Assembly (NCBI RefSeq): GCF_004310285.1
Contig: NZ_SISF01000031.1
Location: forward strand, 514,593 to 558,556
DNA from: Agrobacterium cavarae
Lineage (GTDB): Bacteria > Pseudomonadota > Alphaproteobacteria > Rhizobiales > Rhizobiaceae
Length of the DNA stretch: 43,964 nt
Direction: 5' to 3'
Each line of letters begins with the position of its first letter. Within the stretch, counting starts at the first letter, position 1. Shown in pieces: positions 1 through 8,278 of this stretch. Both the position numbers and the translations under genes were made by a program. Below the pieces are notes generated by a model. The model did no database searches, had not been told where the DNA came from, and saw only the letters and a program-made list of their open reading frames with translations.

Positions 1-671
1 ATTGATTAAGCAGCTCGTCGATCCAAGACGTGTAAGTGCTGCTCTGAAAACGAATAGACCTGAATGGTGAGAGTCGCGCAATCACAGAGGCAATAATTTC
101 GTCACATTCCAAGTGGCTTCAAATACTACTGTTGCAATTCAGTGACAAAATCGACGTAAGGTCGTAAAAACTGTTAAGGATCACTAATAAACTGAATGTA
201 AATAATATAATTCTAAATTAGATTTCAATAAATATTATTGGTCTGCTGTGGCGTTCAGACAGTGCCCATCACACCGGGACAAAAATTTCCTTTATTTTGA
301 TATTTACTAGATTAGAATATCCATAATTAAATAGCGTACTTTTGTGACGCCGAGCAACTACTCGCCCGCGCGAACTGGGGCAGATAAAAAAAGTACGCCT
401 CATCACTCACACGCTGGAAATTCGCAGATATGTGTCCCAGCTTCTTCATCGAATATGACAAGCCATGCTCTCGTGCCTAAGGCATCGGTAGAAAAGGTGA
501 TCGAGCGAGCCGTTTTCTAGGGCCGAAGCGACACCGCCTAGCGGCATCAAGAGGGGTAACGCGCAAAAGGGCCTACCCAAGTTTAGCACAGATACGAGCG
601 AAATCGTGCAATTCAAACTAGCGAGGATTTCTAAACGGAACCTTGCGCAAAGTTCTGTCGTGCCCCGCGTA
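1..671. other. Gene-free left edge, AT-rich
   Basis: I see no supportable gene here. About 170-345 is clearly AT-rich (runs of TAATAT and ATTTT), unlike the GC-rich coding DNA elsewhere. A 10-bp perfect inverted repeat, GCGTACTTTT at 334-343 and AAAAGTACGC at 389-398, flanks 45 bases. The gap could hold the promoter of a gene beyond the left edge, a small RNA, or a decayed insertion; the sequence does not decide between these. Confidence 0.5.
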
Positions 672-706
672 AATCATAAAAAAAACCCGGCTCGAGAGCC
701 GGGTTT
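672..706 (-). terminator. Intrinsic terminator of the porin gene
   Basis: An 11-bp stem (AAACCCGGCTC at 683-693 with GAGCCGGGTTT at 696-706) is followed, on the minus strand, by a run of T (complement of the A run ending at 682). It lies about 25 bases past the porin stop and reads in the porin direction. Confidence 0.85.
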
Positions 707-731
707 CTGTCACTGACAATGTCAGATCAGA

Positions 732-1769
732 TTAGAACGAACGCTGAAGGCGAACGAAACCAGTCCACTGCTTCGGGTTGTTGTCGATGTCGAGGTAGTT
801 GACAGCGACCTTCGTGGTCAAACCTTCAACGATCTTGTAGTCGACCGTGAGACCGCCCTTCCAACCGTCGTTGTTGGTGAAGTTGTCAGCGTTAACGAGA
901 CCGTAGTTACCGTAGTACTGAACGCCGGGGGTGATGGTTAGCTTGTCAGTTGCCTTGATCGCATACTGAGCAGCAACAGCCCACTCGGACACTGCATAGT
1001 AAGCGTTCGAGCCAGATGCCCAAACACCAGCCAGACCAAGCTGACCAGGACCAAGGTCAGCCGTTGCGATAATACGTGCAGAACCATTGCTGCGGTCGAT
1101 GTCGTAGCCACCCAGAACTTCTACAGCAGCGCCGCCGAACTTGCCGCCCAGAGCACCAGAAATACCGACGTTGTTGTCGGTTGCGCCTGGCAGAGTAATG
1201 CCTTCCAGTTCGTCAACAGACAGACCAGCGTAGAAAGAGCCAGCGTCGTAGGTGTAACGGATGGAGTTGAACAGCGTGTTGGAAGCGAGGTTGTCTGTTT
1301 CGCCAGACAGGCCGTTATCCCACCAGTTGTAGAACTTACCAACCTTCAGGCCGCCGAGTTCGATGAACGCCTGCTCAAGGAATACAGCCGAACCGAGGTT
1401 AGCAGAGGTACCAGCCGTGGCAGCACCCAGACCGGAGTCACCATTACCCTGGAAGCCGATGTAACCACGCAGAACGCCGAGTTCGGTGTCGCTGCGGGTG
1501 TCAATGTTGAACTGGCCACGCGTAACTGCATCCCAGTCAGAGGGACCGGACAAATCGCGGCCATAGTTAACCTGGAAACGAACGAAGCCGTCGAACTTCA
1601 GGCAGGTTTCGGAACCAGGAATGTAGAAGAAGCCAGCACCGAAAGCGTCGCAAACGCGAACGTATTCCAGGGGCTCAGGCTCAGCAGCGACGATCGCGTC
1701 AGCGGCCTTTGCGCCAGATACTGCTGCAAGAGCTGCAGCGGAGCCAATGAGAAGGCTCTTGATGTTCAT
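732..1769 (-). CDS. Outer-membrane porin, Porin_2 family
   Basis: This 345-residue protein should form a general diffusion channel for small hydrophilic solutes in the outer membrane. It has a Sec signal peptide (MNIKSLLIGSAAALAAVSGAKA, cut before ADAIV). The mature N-terminus carries the pattern VCDAFG..FYIPG..TCLKF, with two cysteines about 18 residues apart, typical of rhizobial and Brucella Omp2/RopA-like porins. The rest is beta-strand-like, and the C-terminus ends in phenylalanine (LQRSF), as expected for barrel assembly. GGAGGT stands five bases before the ATG. It is monocistronic with its own terminator. Rhizobia carry several paralogues, so I give no symbol. Confidence 0.93.
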   Translation of the reverse strand: MNIKSLLIGSAAALAAVSGAKAADAIVAAEPEPLEYVRVCDAFGAGFFYIPGSETCLKFDGFVRFQVNYGRDLSGPSDWDAVTRGQFNIDTRSDTELGVLRGYIGFQGNGDSGLGAATAGTSANLGSAVFLEQAFIELGGLKVGKFYNWWDNGLSGETDNLASNTLFNSIRYTYDAGSFYAGLSVDELEGITLPGATDNNVGISGALGGKFGGAAVEVLGGYDIDRSNGSARIIATADLGPGQLGLAGVWASGSNAYYAVSEWAVAAQYAIKATDKLTITPGVQYYGNYGLVNADNFTNNDGWKGGLTVDYKIVEGLTTKVAVNYLDIDNNPKQWTGFVRLQRSF

Positions 1770-2333
1770 GTTGACCTCCAGTCAAGTTGCATAAGGGTCT
1801 GGGTTCTTAAGCTGAAGGACAGCATTCCCTGCCCCATTCCCGTTTTTTTTGAAAACGAGCGATCCACCGCCGCGCTTCCGGTCGTGAAAATACAAGAGCT
1901 TTCTCAGTAGGCAATCGGCAAACAGTTTTATGACGATTATAACTAGATGCTTCACATAACCATGTTGCTTAAACAACACATTCGGTGCCACCGCACTGTT
2001 CAATGATTTAACAAATAGTTAATAAAAACAAAGATAAAGCTCGAGCATTAGAGACTTAAAATGGACTGCGACCAACGTTGCCACTTCGGCCGAAGGCAGC
2101 GATGGCCAGCGCCTGAAGGGGAACTTGACGGCCTTTCTGATGGCCAGTGCGATAACGCACGATCCCTGTGTGAGAGTGAAAGTCGCATGAATCGCGATCT
2201 CCCCTCAGCATGGAATCATTTCGAGCGGCGACTCGATTCGTCGCGAACGTAGAGATTCGGAGTTACCCTTGGAGTTGTTAAGAGGGAAAACTGGCTTGTC
2301 GGCAGGTCTTTTTCCACACTCTGATTAAAAGCG
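1770..2333. other. Intergenic region upstream of the porin and tRNA-Ser
   Basis: These 560 bases hold the porin leader and promoter and the upstream region of the tRNA. Short open frames on both strands (1782-2003 minus, 2061-2252 plus) lack ribosome binding sites and recognisable sequence, so I do not call them. I could not pick out the porin promoter with confidence. Confidence 0.4.
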
Positions 2334-2361
2334 CTTGCATTCGTTTTTCTTACGCAATAAT
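2334..2361 (+). promoter_or_regulatory. Likely promoter of tRNA-Ser
   Basis: CTTGCA (2334-2339) and AATAAT (2356-2361) are 16 bases apart. They resemble alphaproteobacterial -35 (CTTGAC-like) and -10 boxes and would start transcription about at the tRNA 5' end (2373). Confidence 0.45.
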
Positions 2362-2372
2362 CAGGCGGCACC

Positions 2373-2463
2373 GGAGAGGTGGCCGAGTGGTCGAAGGCGC
2401 TCCCCTGCTAAGGGAGTATACGTCAAAAGCGTATCGAGGGTTCGAATCCCTTCCTCTCCGCCA
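2373..2463 (+). tRNA. tRNA-Ser (anticodon GCT)
   Basis: The acceptor arm GGAGAGG (2373-2379) pairs with CCTCTCC (2453-2459), followed by discriminator G and encoded CCA. The anticodon stem CTCCC/GGGAG encloses the loop CTGCTAA with anticodon GCT, reading AGC and AGU serine codons. A long variable arm (TATACGTCAAAAGCGTATC) marks a class II tRNA, and GGTTCGAATCC is the T arm. No integrase or att-like duplication is seen beside it. Confidence 0.97.
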
Positions 2464-2806
2464 TTCCCCAATTTGTCCGAACCGAAGACATAGGTAACAG
2501 TTTGCACCTACGTAGGTGACAATCTCCCGCCGAGCGGCTTGAGTGCATTTCAATAAGACACTCCGATACGCATCTCTCACAAGTATTCTGGCACACGCAC
2601 CCTGTACCTGAATATCATCCACCCTTGTTGACCGGGCCCGATAGGGTCAGTTGGTTATGGAGCAGCAAAGGGAACACCGATGATTCCGGCTTCCTTCCTC
2701 CCATTAAAGAACATTAAAAAAGCGATACCGGGTTGCAGCATAAGTTAGATGCGCTAGGGCTTGTTTCGTGCATCTTCCATACGTAGGCGCGTAACCGGCA
2801 AACGTT
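2464..2806. other. Intergenic region, no gene seen
   Basis: These 340 bases lie between the tRNA and a small secreted-protein gene. The only long open frame is antisense and runs through the tRNA. No clear promoter, hairpin or repeat was found. Confidence 0.4.
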
Positions 2807-3208
2807 ATGACGATGACGTTGTTTCTCGCCTCGTTTGGCAGCGCTGCAGCGGAGCTTAAGTGCAATAAAATCGGTCCTGATCCGTACGGGCAGAAAGAGT
2901 CTTTGCTCGTGAACGGCTCAACTGGGGTCTTCAGCTACATCGCTGCGGACGGCAGCTTGCAAGTCGTCGAACTCAAATGCGCTTCGTTCCTCGGCGACGA
3001 GGCCACCGACAAAGGTGGTCTTCTCTGTAGTTATGTGTTCGAACGCAAAGAGGGCCTCACCACTGAGCATTACCTGATCCATTCAATATCGAATTTCACG
3101 ACACTCACTCGATCAGGCTTGGTCGAAAATTCTGAGCGCAAGAGACAAAACGCAGACCACTACGCCAGCGTCACGCAGGATATGGTGTCATGCGAGGGAA
3201 CGCCGTAG
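2807..3208 (+). CDS. Hypothetical secreted protein
   Basis: This 133-residue protein is not of a family I recognise. The first 15 residues (MTMTLFLASFGSAAA) look like the hydrophobic part and cleavage site of a signal peptide but lack the usual positive start. There is an in-frame TAA 15 bases upstream (2792-2794) and no ribosome binding site, so the 5' end may be truncated or the start mis-set. The mature part has four cysteines (LKCNK, LKCAS, LLCSY, VSCEG), which could form two disulphides in the periplasm. It stands alone between the tRNA and the DUF883-like gene. Confidence 0.55.
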   Translation: MTMTLFLASFGSAAAELKCNKIGPDPYGQKESLLVNGSTGVFSYIAADGSLQVVELKCASFLGDEATDKGGLLCSYVFERKEGLTTEHYLIHSISNFTTLTRSGLVENSERKRQNADHYASVTQDMVSCEGTP

Positions 3209-3264
3209 AATCAGATATCCACCCTCCGACCCAAAGTAGGGACCATTTCACCTTCGTCCGCTGT

Positions 3265-3290
3265 GGAACATTATCGAGTTTGATCGCGTT
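3265..3290 (+). promoter_or_regulatory. EcfG-type general-stress promoter
   Basis: GGAAC (3265-3269), 17 bases, then CGTT (3287-3290) exactly fits the consensus GGAAC-N16/17-CGTT used by EcfG sigma factors of Alphaproteobacteria. It lies 33 bases before the start of the DUF883-like gene, in the right direction. I saw no second equally good match in the window. Confidence 0.75.
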
Positions 3291-3322
3291 ATCGCCTCGG
3301 AAACAACATGAGGTGATTTCAG

Positions 3323-3673
3323 ATGGCACAGACCAAATTGAACGTTGTTGATGATTCTCTCGAAAGCCAGATCTCGGAACTTCGCTCCCAGATCGCTTCT
3401 CTTTCCAAGTCGGTGTCGTCCCGTGCAGGCGCGATCTCCGAAGAGGCGTCTGACTTTGTGGATGAAGCAAAGGGTCGCGTACAGCGTGCAGCACACAGTG
3501 CGGCAGAAACCGTGAAGGCGCAAAGCCAGAATGTGGTGGAAGCGGTCAGGGAAAACCCTGCGACAGCAACATCCGTTCTGACGGTTGTTGGCGCGCTCGG
3601 TTTTGCTCTCGGCTATTTCGTGGCAAATGCTTCGACTCAGCACAAAAGCAGCAGCCTCTATCGCTGGCGCTAA
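3323..3673 (+). CDS. DUF883/ElaB-YqjD-like membrane-anchored protein
   Basis: This 116-residue protein has an amphipathic helical N-terminal two thirds (SLESQISELRSQIASLSKSV and following, about 12-75) rich in Ala, Glu and Gln and likely coiled-coil. It then has one membrane segment (about 82-101, TSVLTVVGALGFALGYFVAN). This is the layout of the ElaB/YqjD/DUF883 family, some members of which bind ribosomes at the inner membrane in stationary phase. GAGGTGA stands seven bases before the ATG. An EcfG-type promoter upstream fits a stress protein, and a strong terminator follows. Confidence 0.8.
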   Translation: MAQTKLNVVDDSLESQISELRSQIASLSKSVSSRAGAISEEASDFVDEAKGRVQRAAHSAAETVKAQSQNVVEAVRENPATATSVLTVVGALGFALGYFVANASTQHKSSSLYRWR

Positions 3674-3688
3674 CAGCGTCTAGTTCAA

Positions 3689-3722
3689 GGGCAGGAAGGC
3701 AACGCCTTCCTGCCCTATTTTT
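3689..3722 (+). terminator. Strong intrinsic terminator after the DUF883-like gene
   Basis: A 12-bp perfect stem, GGGCAGGAAGGC (3689-3700) with GCCTTCCTGCCC (3704-3715) and loop AAC, is followed by TATTTTTATTTT. Confidence 0.93.
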
Positions 3723-3742
3723 ATTTTGAATGGAGGAGTGAA

Positions 3743-3919
3743 GTGCAATTCTCTCAGGAGATCGAAAACGCCCTGGCCGCCTTTGCTCGAAACAGCGGTG
3801 TGACTAAGGATGAAGCAATCGCTCGCATTCTCCGCGAAAGGCTGATTGCGGAAGGACATCTGGCGTCCGGCCAGGAAGGCATTCCGCCGGAAAAGCTGAA
3901 CGCCACAAATGATGACTGA
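3743..3919 (+). CDS. Small hypothetical protein (58 aa), ribbon-helix-helix-like
   Basis: GGAGG at 3732-3736 sits six bases before a GTG start. The product begins MQFSQEIENALAAFARNSG and continues VTKDEAIARILRERLIAEG. The strand, helix, turn, helix pattern resembles a CopG/Arc-type ribbon-helix-helix fold, with a polar tail ending NATNDD. If the fold is right it may bind DNA as a dimer, but no function is assigned. It begins just after the terminator of the preceding gene and ends 3 bases before the convergent aldolase gene stops. Clear SD and codon use like that of the neighbours support it as a real gene. Confidence 0.6.
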   Translation: MQFSQEIENALAAFARNSGVTKDEAIARILRERLIAEGHLASGQEGIPPEKLNATNDD

Positions 3920-3922
3920 AGT

Positions 3923-4720
3923 TTAATATCCGGACGGCTTCGGCGCCGCCGTGCCACCCTTGTAGCGAGATGCAAGTTGGCGGAGCACATTCGAAAATTC
4001 GAAGACGTCGGCACCCACCGCAACAAATGACGCACCCAACTCGAGATAGCGCTTATTGTAGGTCTCGTTGAAGGTCAAAATCCCGGCAGCTTTGCCTGCA
4101 GCGACAATTTTGCGAATCGCTCCCTCAATGACGTTCTGGACCTCCGGCTCATCGAGCTTGCCGAGATATCCCATATCCGCCGCCAAATCGGCCGGGCCGA
4201 TGAAGACACCATCCACGCCTTCGACCTGAAGAATGTTATCGAGATCGGCAATCGCGGCGCGCGTCTCCGCCTGAATCAGAAGGCAGACATTGTCCGAAGC
4301 CTTTTGATTGTAATCACTGACACTGCCAAACGCCGATGCCCGGGCAACAACCGCACCCATGCCGCGAATGCCGCGCGGCGGATAATGCATGGCGGATACG
4401 AGCGCACGGGCCTGATCCGCAGAATCCACCATCGGAACCAAGAGCGTGCGCGCACCTGCGTCGAGCATCTGCTTGATAATCCAGCTTTCACCCGTTGGCA
4501 CGCGCACGACGGGTTCGGCCGGCGATGTCGAGAGGGCGCGCAACTGCTCTATAATGCTGCGCAGATCGTTAGGACCATGCTCGCCATCGATGACGAGCCA
4601 GTCAAAACCAGCCGTGCCGGCAATCTCAGCAGTAATCGCCTCGCCCATATCGAGCCAAAGCCCGATCTGTGGTTCACCCCGGTGGATAGCGTTCTTGAAG
4701 CGGTTCTCAAGGGTCGGCAT
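3923..4720 (-). CDS. HpcH/HpaI family aldolase
   Basis: This 265-residue class II (metal-dependent) aldolase would cleave 2-keto-3-deoxy acids to pyruvate and an aldehyde in the cytoplasm. Landmarks are VIDGEHGPND (active-site loop), LVPMVDSADQA, LLIQAETRAAI with the metal-binding Glu, and VDGVFIGPADLAADMG with the metal-binding Asp. These match HpcH, RhmA and GarL relatives; the substrate cannot be read. I chose the ATG at 4720 with AGGA before it. An upstream ATG at 4732 overlaps the stop of the preceding reductase gene (ATGA) and is also possible. The two genes are translationally linked. Confidence 0.88.
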   Translation of the reverse strand: MPTLENRFKNAIHRGEPQIGLWLDMGEAITAEIAGTAGFDWLVIDGEHGPNDLRSIIEQLRALSTSPAEPVVRVPTGESWIIKQMLDAGARTLLVPMVDSADQARALVSAMHYPPRGIRGMGAVVARASAFGSVSDYNQKASDNVCLLIQAETRAAIADLDNILQVEGVDGVFIGPADLAADMGYLGKLDEPEVQNVIEGAIRKIVAAGKAAGILTFNETYNKRYLELGASFVAVGADVFEFSNVLRQLASRYKGGTAAPKPSGY

Positions 4721-4728
4721 GGCAGTCC

Positions 4729-5946
4729 TCATGTCAAAAGCAATTTCAGGTCAGCGGTGTGGTCATCAAGCACAGCGCGGTTCGGCTCCGCGCTAGCGTC
4801 GAGCAACTTCTTGCCGGTGACGTAGGCCTTGGCATCATTGATGGCATCGACAGCGATGAAGCGGCCTTGCCTGAAATACCAGATGGAGTGGCTGCCTTCT
4901 CGTTGGCCTGGGCGCAGTACTGTTTCGTCATAACCTGCGTTGAAGCCGGCGATCTGCAATTTCACGTCATACTGATCCGACCAGAACCATGGCTTCGGTC
5001 GGTAGGGTTTCTCTTCCCCTGCGAGCACCAGCGCTGCGGCTTCCGCCTGATCGACCGCGTTCTGCACCGATTCGAGGCGAACGGAAGCACCCTCCATCGG
5101 TAGAAGCGTGCAGTCCCCCATGGCGTGGATGTCTGGATCGGATGTGCGGGTGAATTCATCCACAACGATCCCATTGCCGACCTGCAAACCCGACTCACGA
5201 GCCAGGCGGTCGTTCGGCGTCACGCCAATGCCGGCGACAACGAAATCGACGTTGAGCGTTGAGCCATCGGAAAGCTCCGCCTTCGTCACGCGTCCATCTT
5301 TCCCATCCAGCCGAACGAGGCCCGTTTTCTCGCGAATGGAAACGCCTTTTGCGATGTGAATGTCGCGCATGATGGTCGCAGTTTCGGCTGAGGCGACGCG
5401 CTGGAGAATGCGATCCGCCATCTCGATCAGCGTCACCTCAAGCCCAAGCTGGCGCGCAACGGCTGCCGCCTCAAGCCCGATGTAACCGCCACCAATCACC
5501 AGCAATCGGCGGCCGGGCTGCATTTCTTCCATCAGACGATCGGCATCGCGCTTATCGCGAACAGTCAGAACGCCCTCCAGATCTCCGCCCAGACCCGCCG
5601 GAAGCTCACGCGGCGCAGCGCCTGTCGTTAGTGCAAGCTTGTCGTATTCCAGCAGAGAGCCGTCCTGCATCCGCACGGTCTTTGCCTTACGGTCGATCTC
5701 CTCCACCCAGGTCGACAGGCGGATATCGACATTGTTCTCAACAAACCATTCTGCCGGGCGAAACTCCAGTCGATCGAAGGTCATCTCACCCATGAGATAT
5801 TTTTTGGAGAGCGGCGGACGCTGATAGGGAAGCACGTCTTCCGAGCCGATGATGGTGATAGAGCGATCGTCCTTCAAAGAACGAAGCTTGGCAGCTAGGG
5901 CGAAGGCTGCCTGTCCAGCGCCGACAATGACCAATCTACCTGCCAT
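4729..5946 (-). CDS. FAD-dependent ferredoxin reductase (rhodocoxin/putidaredoxin reductase-like)
   Basis: This 405-residue flavoprotein probably passes electrons from NAD(P)H to a ferredoxin. The N-terminal FAD motif is VIVGAGQAAFALAAKLR, then SEDVLPYQRPPLSKKYL, an NAD(P) motif VIGGGYIGLEAAAVARQLG, the second FAD site DPDIHAMGDC, and a C-terminal reductase domain starting PKPWFWSDQYD. The family serves Rieske oxygenases and P450s, but no ferredoxin or oxygenase gene is adjacent. I start at ATG 5946 (MAGRLVIVGAG); a longer in-frame extension lacks family sequence. It is transcribed ahead of, and coupled to, the HpcH-type aldolase, suggesting one catabolic unit. Confidence 0.9.
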   Translation of the reverse strand: MAGRLVIVGAGQAAFALAAKLRSLKDDRSITIIGSEDVLPYQRPPLSKKYLMGEMTFDRLEFRPAEWFVENNVDIRLSTWVEEIDRKAKTVRMQDGSLLEYDKLALTTGAAPRELPAGLGGDLEGVLTVRDKRDADRLMEEMQPGRRLLVIGGGYIGLEAAAVARQLGLEVTLIEMADRILQRVASAETATIMRDIHIAKGVSIREKTGLVRLDGKDGRVTKAELSDGSTLNVDFVVAGIGVTPNDRLARESGLQVGNGIVVDEFTRTSDPDIHAMGDCTLLPMEGASVRLESVQNAVDQAEAAALVLAGEEKPYRPKPWFWSDQYDVKLQIAGFNAGYDETVLRPGQREGSHSIWYFRQGRFIAVDAINDAKAYVTGKKLLDASAEPNRAVLDDHTADLKLLLT

Positions 5947-6230
5947 ATGAGATGCTCCACCCAAACCGTCGTCTCGAATATCAGCGCAGGCGTAACGGCA
6001 AGTACGCTTCACGTCAACCATGCGCTTACGCTCTTGCCTGCGTGGATAAACAAGCCCTGCGCAACCTTGTGCATGCAATAGTGTTTTAGCGATGAGACAG
6101 GTGAGACTGATGGCGGGATTGCAAAGTCCGAAACGAAACAGAAGGATCGATTCCTAGTGATTTCATTCAGGATCCGGCAAGGTCGCAGGCGTATCATTCA
6201 GGAACGAGAAGAGACAATCGGGAGGTTGTC

Positions 6231-6584
6231 ATGACACTCAATATCGATATCAAGGCAAAGGATACGGTTCCGCAAGACGAGATGTATGAGAAGTATGTGA
6301 TCGACCGTCCCGGCAAGATCACATTCATCGGCCATCATCTCAGTACCAGCAACACGATGCGCTGCCTCATCCGCAAAATCTCTCTTTATGGCGCGGATAT
6401 CGAAGTCAGTCCGCATCTCGATCTGCCCAGTAATTTCTACCTCGAAATTATCGGCATTCGCGATGAGATCGGTTGCACATTGATCCGCCGGGAAGACGAG
6501 AATGCATCCGTCGGGTTCAACATGCTGATTGACCCGGAGTTTTTGCACCACATCCGCCGCTTGAGTTTCGAGACATCGCTCTGA
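6231..6584 (+). CDS. PilZ-like domain protein
   Basis: This 117-residue protein has the stretch NTMRCLIRKISLYGADIEVS, then LPSNFYLEI. This resembles the PilZ pattern (C.IRDIS..GA.I.V), with the first arginine-rich c-di-GMP motif poorly conserved. It may therefore be a degenerate PilZ protein that no longer binds the nucleotide. GGGAGG precedes the ATG by about five bases. It is monocistronic, with a terminator at 6641. Confidence 0.6.
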   Translation: MTLNIDIKAKDTVPQDEMYEKYVIDRPGKITFIGHHLSTSNTMRCLIRKISLYGADIEVSPHLDLPSNFYLEIIGIRDEIGCTLIRREDENASVGFNMLIDPEFLHHIRRLSFETSL

Positions 6585-6640
6585 TAAGCCCGGACTTCGA
6601 CTGACGCGAAAAACTCGCCTAAAACCGTCGCATTCATCCC

Positions 6641-6670
6641 GGCCTGCCTTGCGCAGGCCGATTTTGTTTC
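6641..6670 (+). terminator. Terminator after the PilZ-like gene
   Basis: The stem GGCCTGC (6641-6647) with GCAGGCC (6653-6659), loop CTTGC, is followed by the T-rich GATTTTGTTTCT. Confidence 0.7.
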
Positions 6671-6713
6671 TATTGTGAGCCCGTCCGCCTCAAGAACCAC
6701 GGAACGTACTGAA

Positions 6714-7826
6714 ATGTCCGCCTTTTCGCGCTTTACGCCTCTCGCCTCCTCGCTACCCTCCACCGTTCCATTCGTTGGCCCGGAGGCCATCGAGCGGACC
6801 CGTAAATTGGCGGTACAAGCGCGGATTGGCGCGAATGAAAGCGGCTTTGGTCCCGCCCCATCCGTCTTGGAAGCCATGCGCAATGCGGCGCATGAAACCT
6901 GGATGTATGCCGACCCGGAGAATTACGAGTTGCGCGAAGCGCTCGCCATCCATCATGGGATTTCGCGCGGCAATATCGCCATTGGCAGCGGCGTGGATGG
7001 ACTTCTCGGCGAAATCGTCCGGTTGGTGGTTGAGCCGGGTACACCTGTCGTGACCTCCTTCGGCGGATATCCGACATTCAATTATCATGTGAATGGCTAT
7101 GGCGGCCGGCTGGTGACGACGCCCTATCTCGACGACCACGAAAATCTCGACGGTCTGCTCGATCTCGTCATCAAGGAAAATGCGCCGCTGGTTTACTTTG
7201 CAAACCCGGACAACCCGATGGGAAGCTGGTGGGATGCAAACGAGGTTCTGACATTCGCCAAGGCGCTGCCGGAAACCTGTTTGTTGATTCTGGACGAGGC
7301 CTATTGCGAAACGGCGCCCGAGAGCGCCGTTCCCAGCGTTCGCGCCATGATCGGCATGCCGAATGTGCTGCGCATGCGCACTTTCTCCAAGGCCTATGGT
7401 CTTGCAGGCGCACGCGTGGGCTACGCGATCGGTACGCTGGGTAATGCTGAAGCCTTCGACAAGATTAGAAATCACTTTGGCATGTCGCGAGTCTCCGTCG
7501 CGGCAGCGCTTGCAGCCCTGAATGACCAGGCCTATCTACGCGACGTCGTCAAGCGTATCGCCAATGCACGTGAGCGCATCTCCACCATTGCTCGCCAGAA
7601 CGGCCTGTCGCCCCTGCCCTCCGCCACGAACTTCGTTGCGATCGATTGCCACAAGGACGGCGCTTATGCGAAGTCGATCGTGGATGGTCTGATGGACCAC
7701 GGCGTCTTCATCCGCATGCCGGGCGTTGAGCCGCTCAACCGCTGCATCCGTGTCAGCGCTGGCCCTGATGACAAGCTCGATCTTTTCGCAGAGGCTCTGC
7801 CCAAGGTTCTCCAGTCGCTCGGCTGA
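6714..7826 (+). CDS. PLP-dependent aminotransferase, HisC-like
   Basis: This 370-residue fold-type I aminotransferase resembles histidinol-phosphate aminotransferases: IGANESGFGPAPSVLEAM near the N-terminus, GSGVDGLLGEIVRL, FANPDNPMGSW, LDEAYCE, and the PLP lysine in MRTFSKAYGLAGARVGYAIG. It may act in histidine synthesis or on aromatic or other amino acids; isolated HisC-like paralogues are common in rhizobia, so I give no symbol. The ATG at 6714 (MSAFSRFTPL) is preferred over a GTG at 6675; neither has a strong ribosome binding site. Confidence 0.88.
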   Translation: MSAFSRFTPLASSLPSTVPFVGPEAIERTRKLAVQARIGANESGFGPAPSVLEAMRNAAHETWMYADPENYELREALAIHHGISRGNIAIGSGVDGLLGEIVRLVVEPGTPVVTSFGGYPTFNYHVNGYGGRLVTTPYLDDHENLDGLLDLVIKENAPLVYFANPDNPMGSWWDANEVLTFAKALPETCLLILDEAYCETAPESAVPSVRAMIGMPNVLRMRTFSKAYGLAGARVGYAIGTLGNAEAFDKIRNHFGMSRVSVAAALAALNDQAYLRDVVKRIANARERISTIARQNGLSPLPSATNFVAIDCHKDGAYAKSIVDGLMDHGVFIRMPGVEPLNRCIRVSAGPDDKLDLFAEALPKVLQSLG

Positions 7827-7840
7827 TATCAAGACAAGAA

Positions 7841-7878
7841 AAAACCGTGCCAGCCTTGTTTCTGCCGGTCACGGTTTT
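7841..7878 (+). terminator. Likely terminator after the HisC-like gene
   Basis: AAAACCGTG (7841-7849) and CACGGTTTT (7870-7878) form a 9-bp stem with a 20-base loop. The A-flanked left arm and T-flanked right arm could serve both strands. Confidence 0.6.
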
Positions 7879-8011
7879 GATCTCGTTGCAAGCGTGCGGC
7901 TTTACCGTCTTCGTTTGCGGGTATGGCTGGTGTTGCGACCGGGACTGGAGGGACCAGTCGAAACGATTGGCGATCTTTTGATCGCTCCGTCTTTTTGAAT
8001 TGTCCTGGAAT

Positions 8012-8278
8012 TTAGTGTGTGGTCATCCAATCTCGAGCGGCGCGAAGGGCTGCTGCGAGGTCTGCCTTGGTCATGTTCCGGGCAAGATCGGCGCGCAACG
8101 ATGCTGCTCTTTCCGAACCCTTGATGGCTGCAATGTTCAGCCACTTATGGGCAGCAACGAGGTCCACCGGGCATCCCCGGCCTGTCGCATAGATCAGGCC
8201 GAGATTGCAGAAGACATCCGCGCGGCTTTGTCCACCGGCAACTGCCAACTCGATATCGCGCATTTCAAATCTTGCCAT
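8012..8278 (-). CDS. Sel1-like repeat protein
   Basis: This 88-residue protein holds one clear Sel1/TPR-like unit, VFCNLGLIYATGRGCPVDLVAAHKWLNIAA, which usually mediates protein contacts. I start at ATG 8278 (MARFEMRDIEL), which has AGGGA upstream; the longer reading frame has low-complexity sequence unlike the family. There is no signal peptide. The partner is unknown. Confidence 0.72.
   Translation of the reverse strand: MARFEMRDIELAVAGGQSRADVFCNLGLIYATGRGCPVDLVAAHKWLNIAAIKGSERAASLRADLARNMTKADLAAALRAARDWMTTH

Noticed and set aside
638..663. GGAAC-N17-CGTG, a possible second EcfG promoter
   Set aside because: The last base deviates from CGTT and no plus-strand gene follows.
2350..2622. 90-residue minus-strand open frame
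   Set aside because: It runs through tRNA-Ser antisense; GRDSNPRYAFDVYS is the usual false translation of a tRNA.
2373..2806. tRNA-Ser as a possible integration site
   Set aside because: There is no integrase, no direct repeat of the tRNA 3' end and no foreign gene block nearby.
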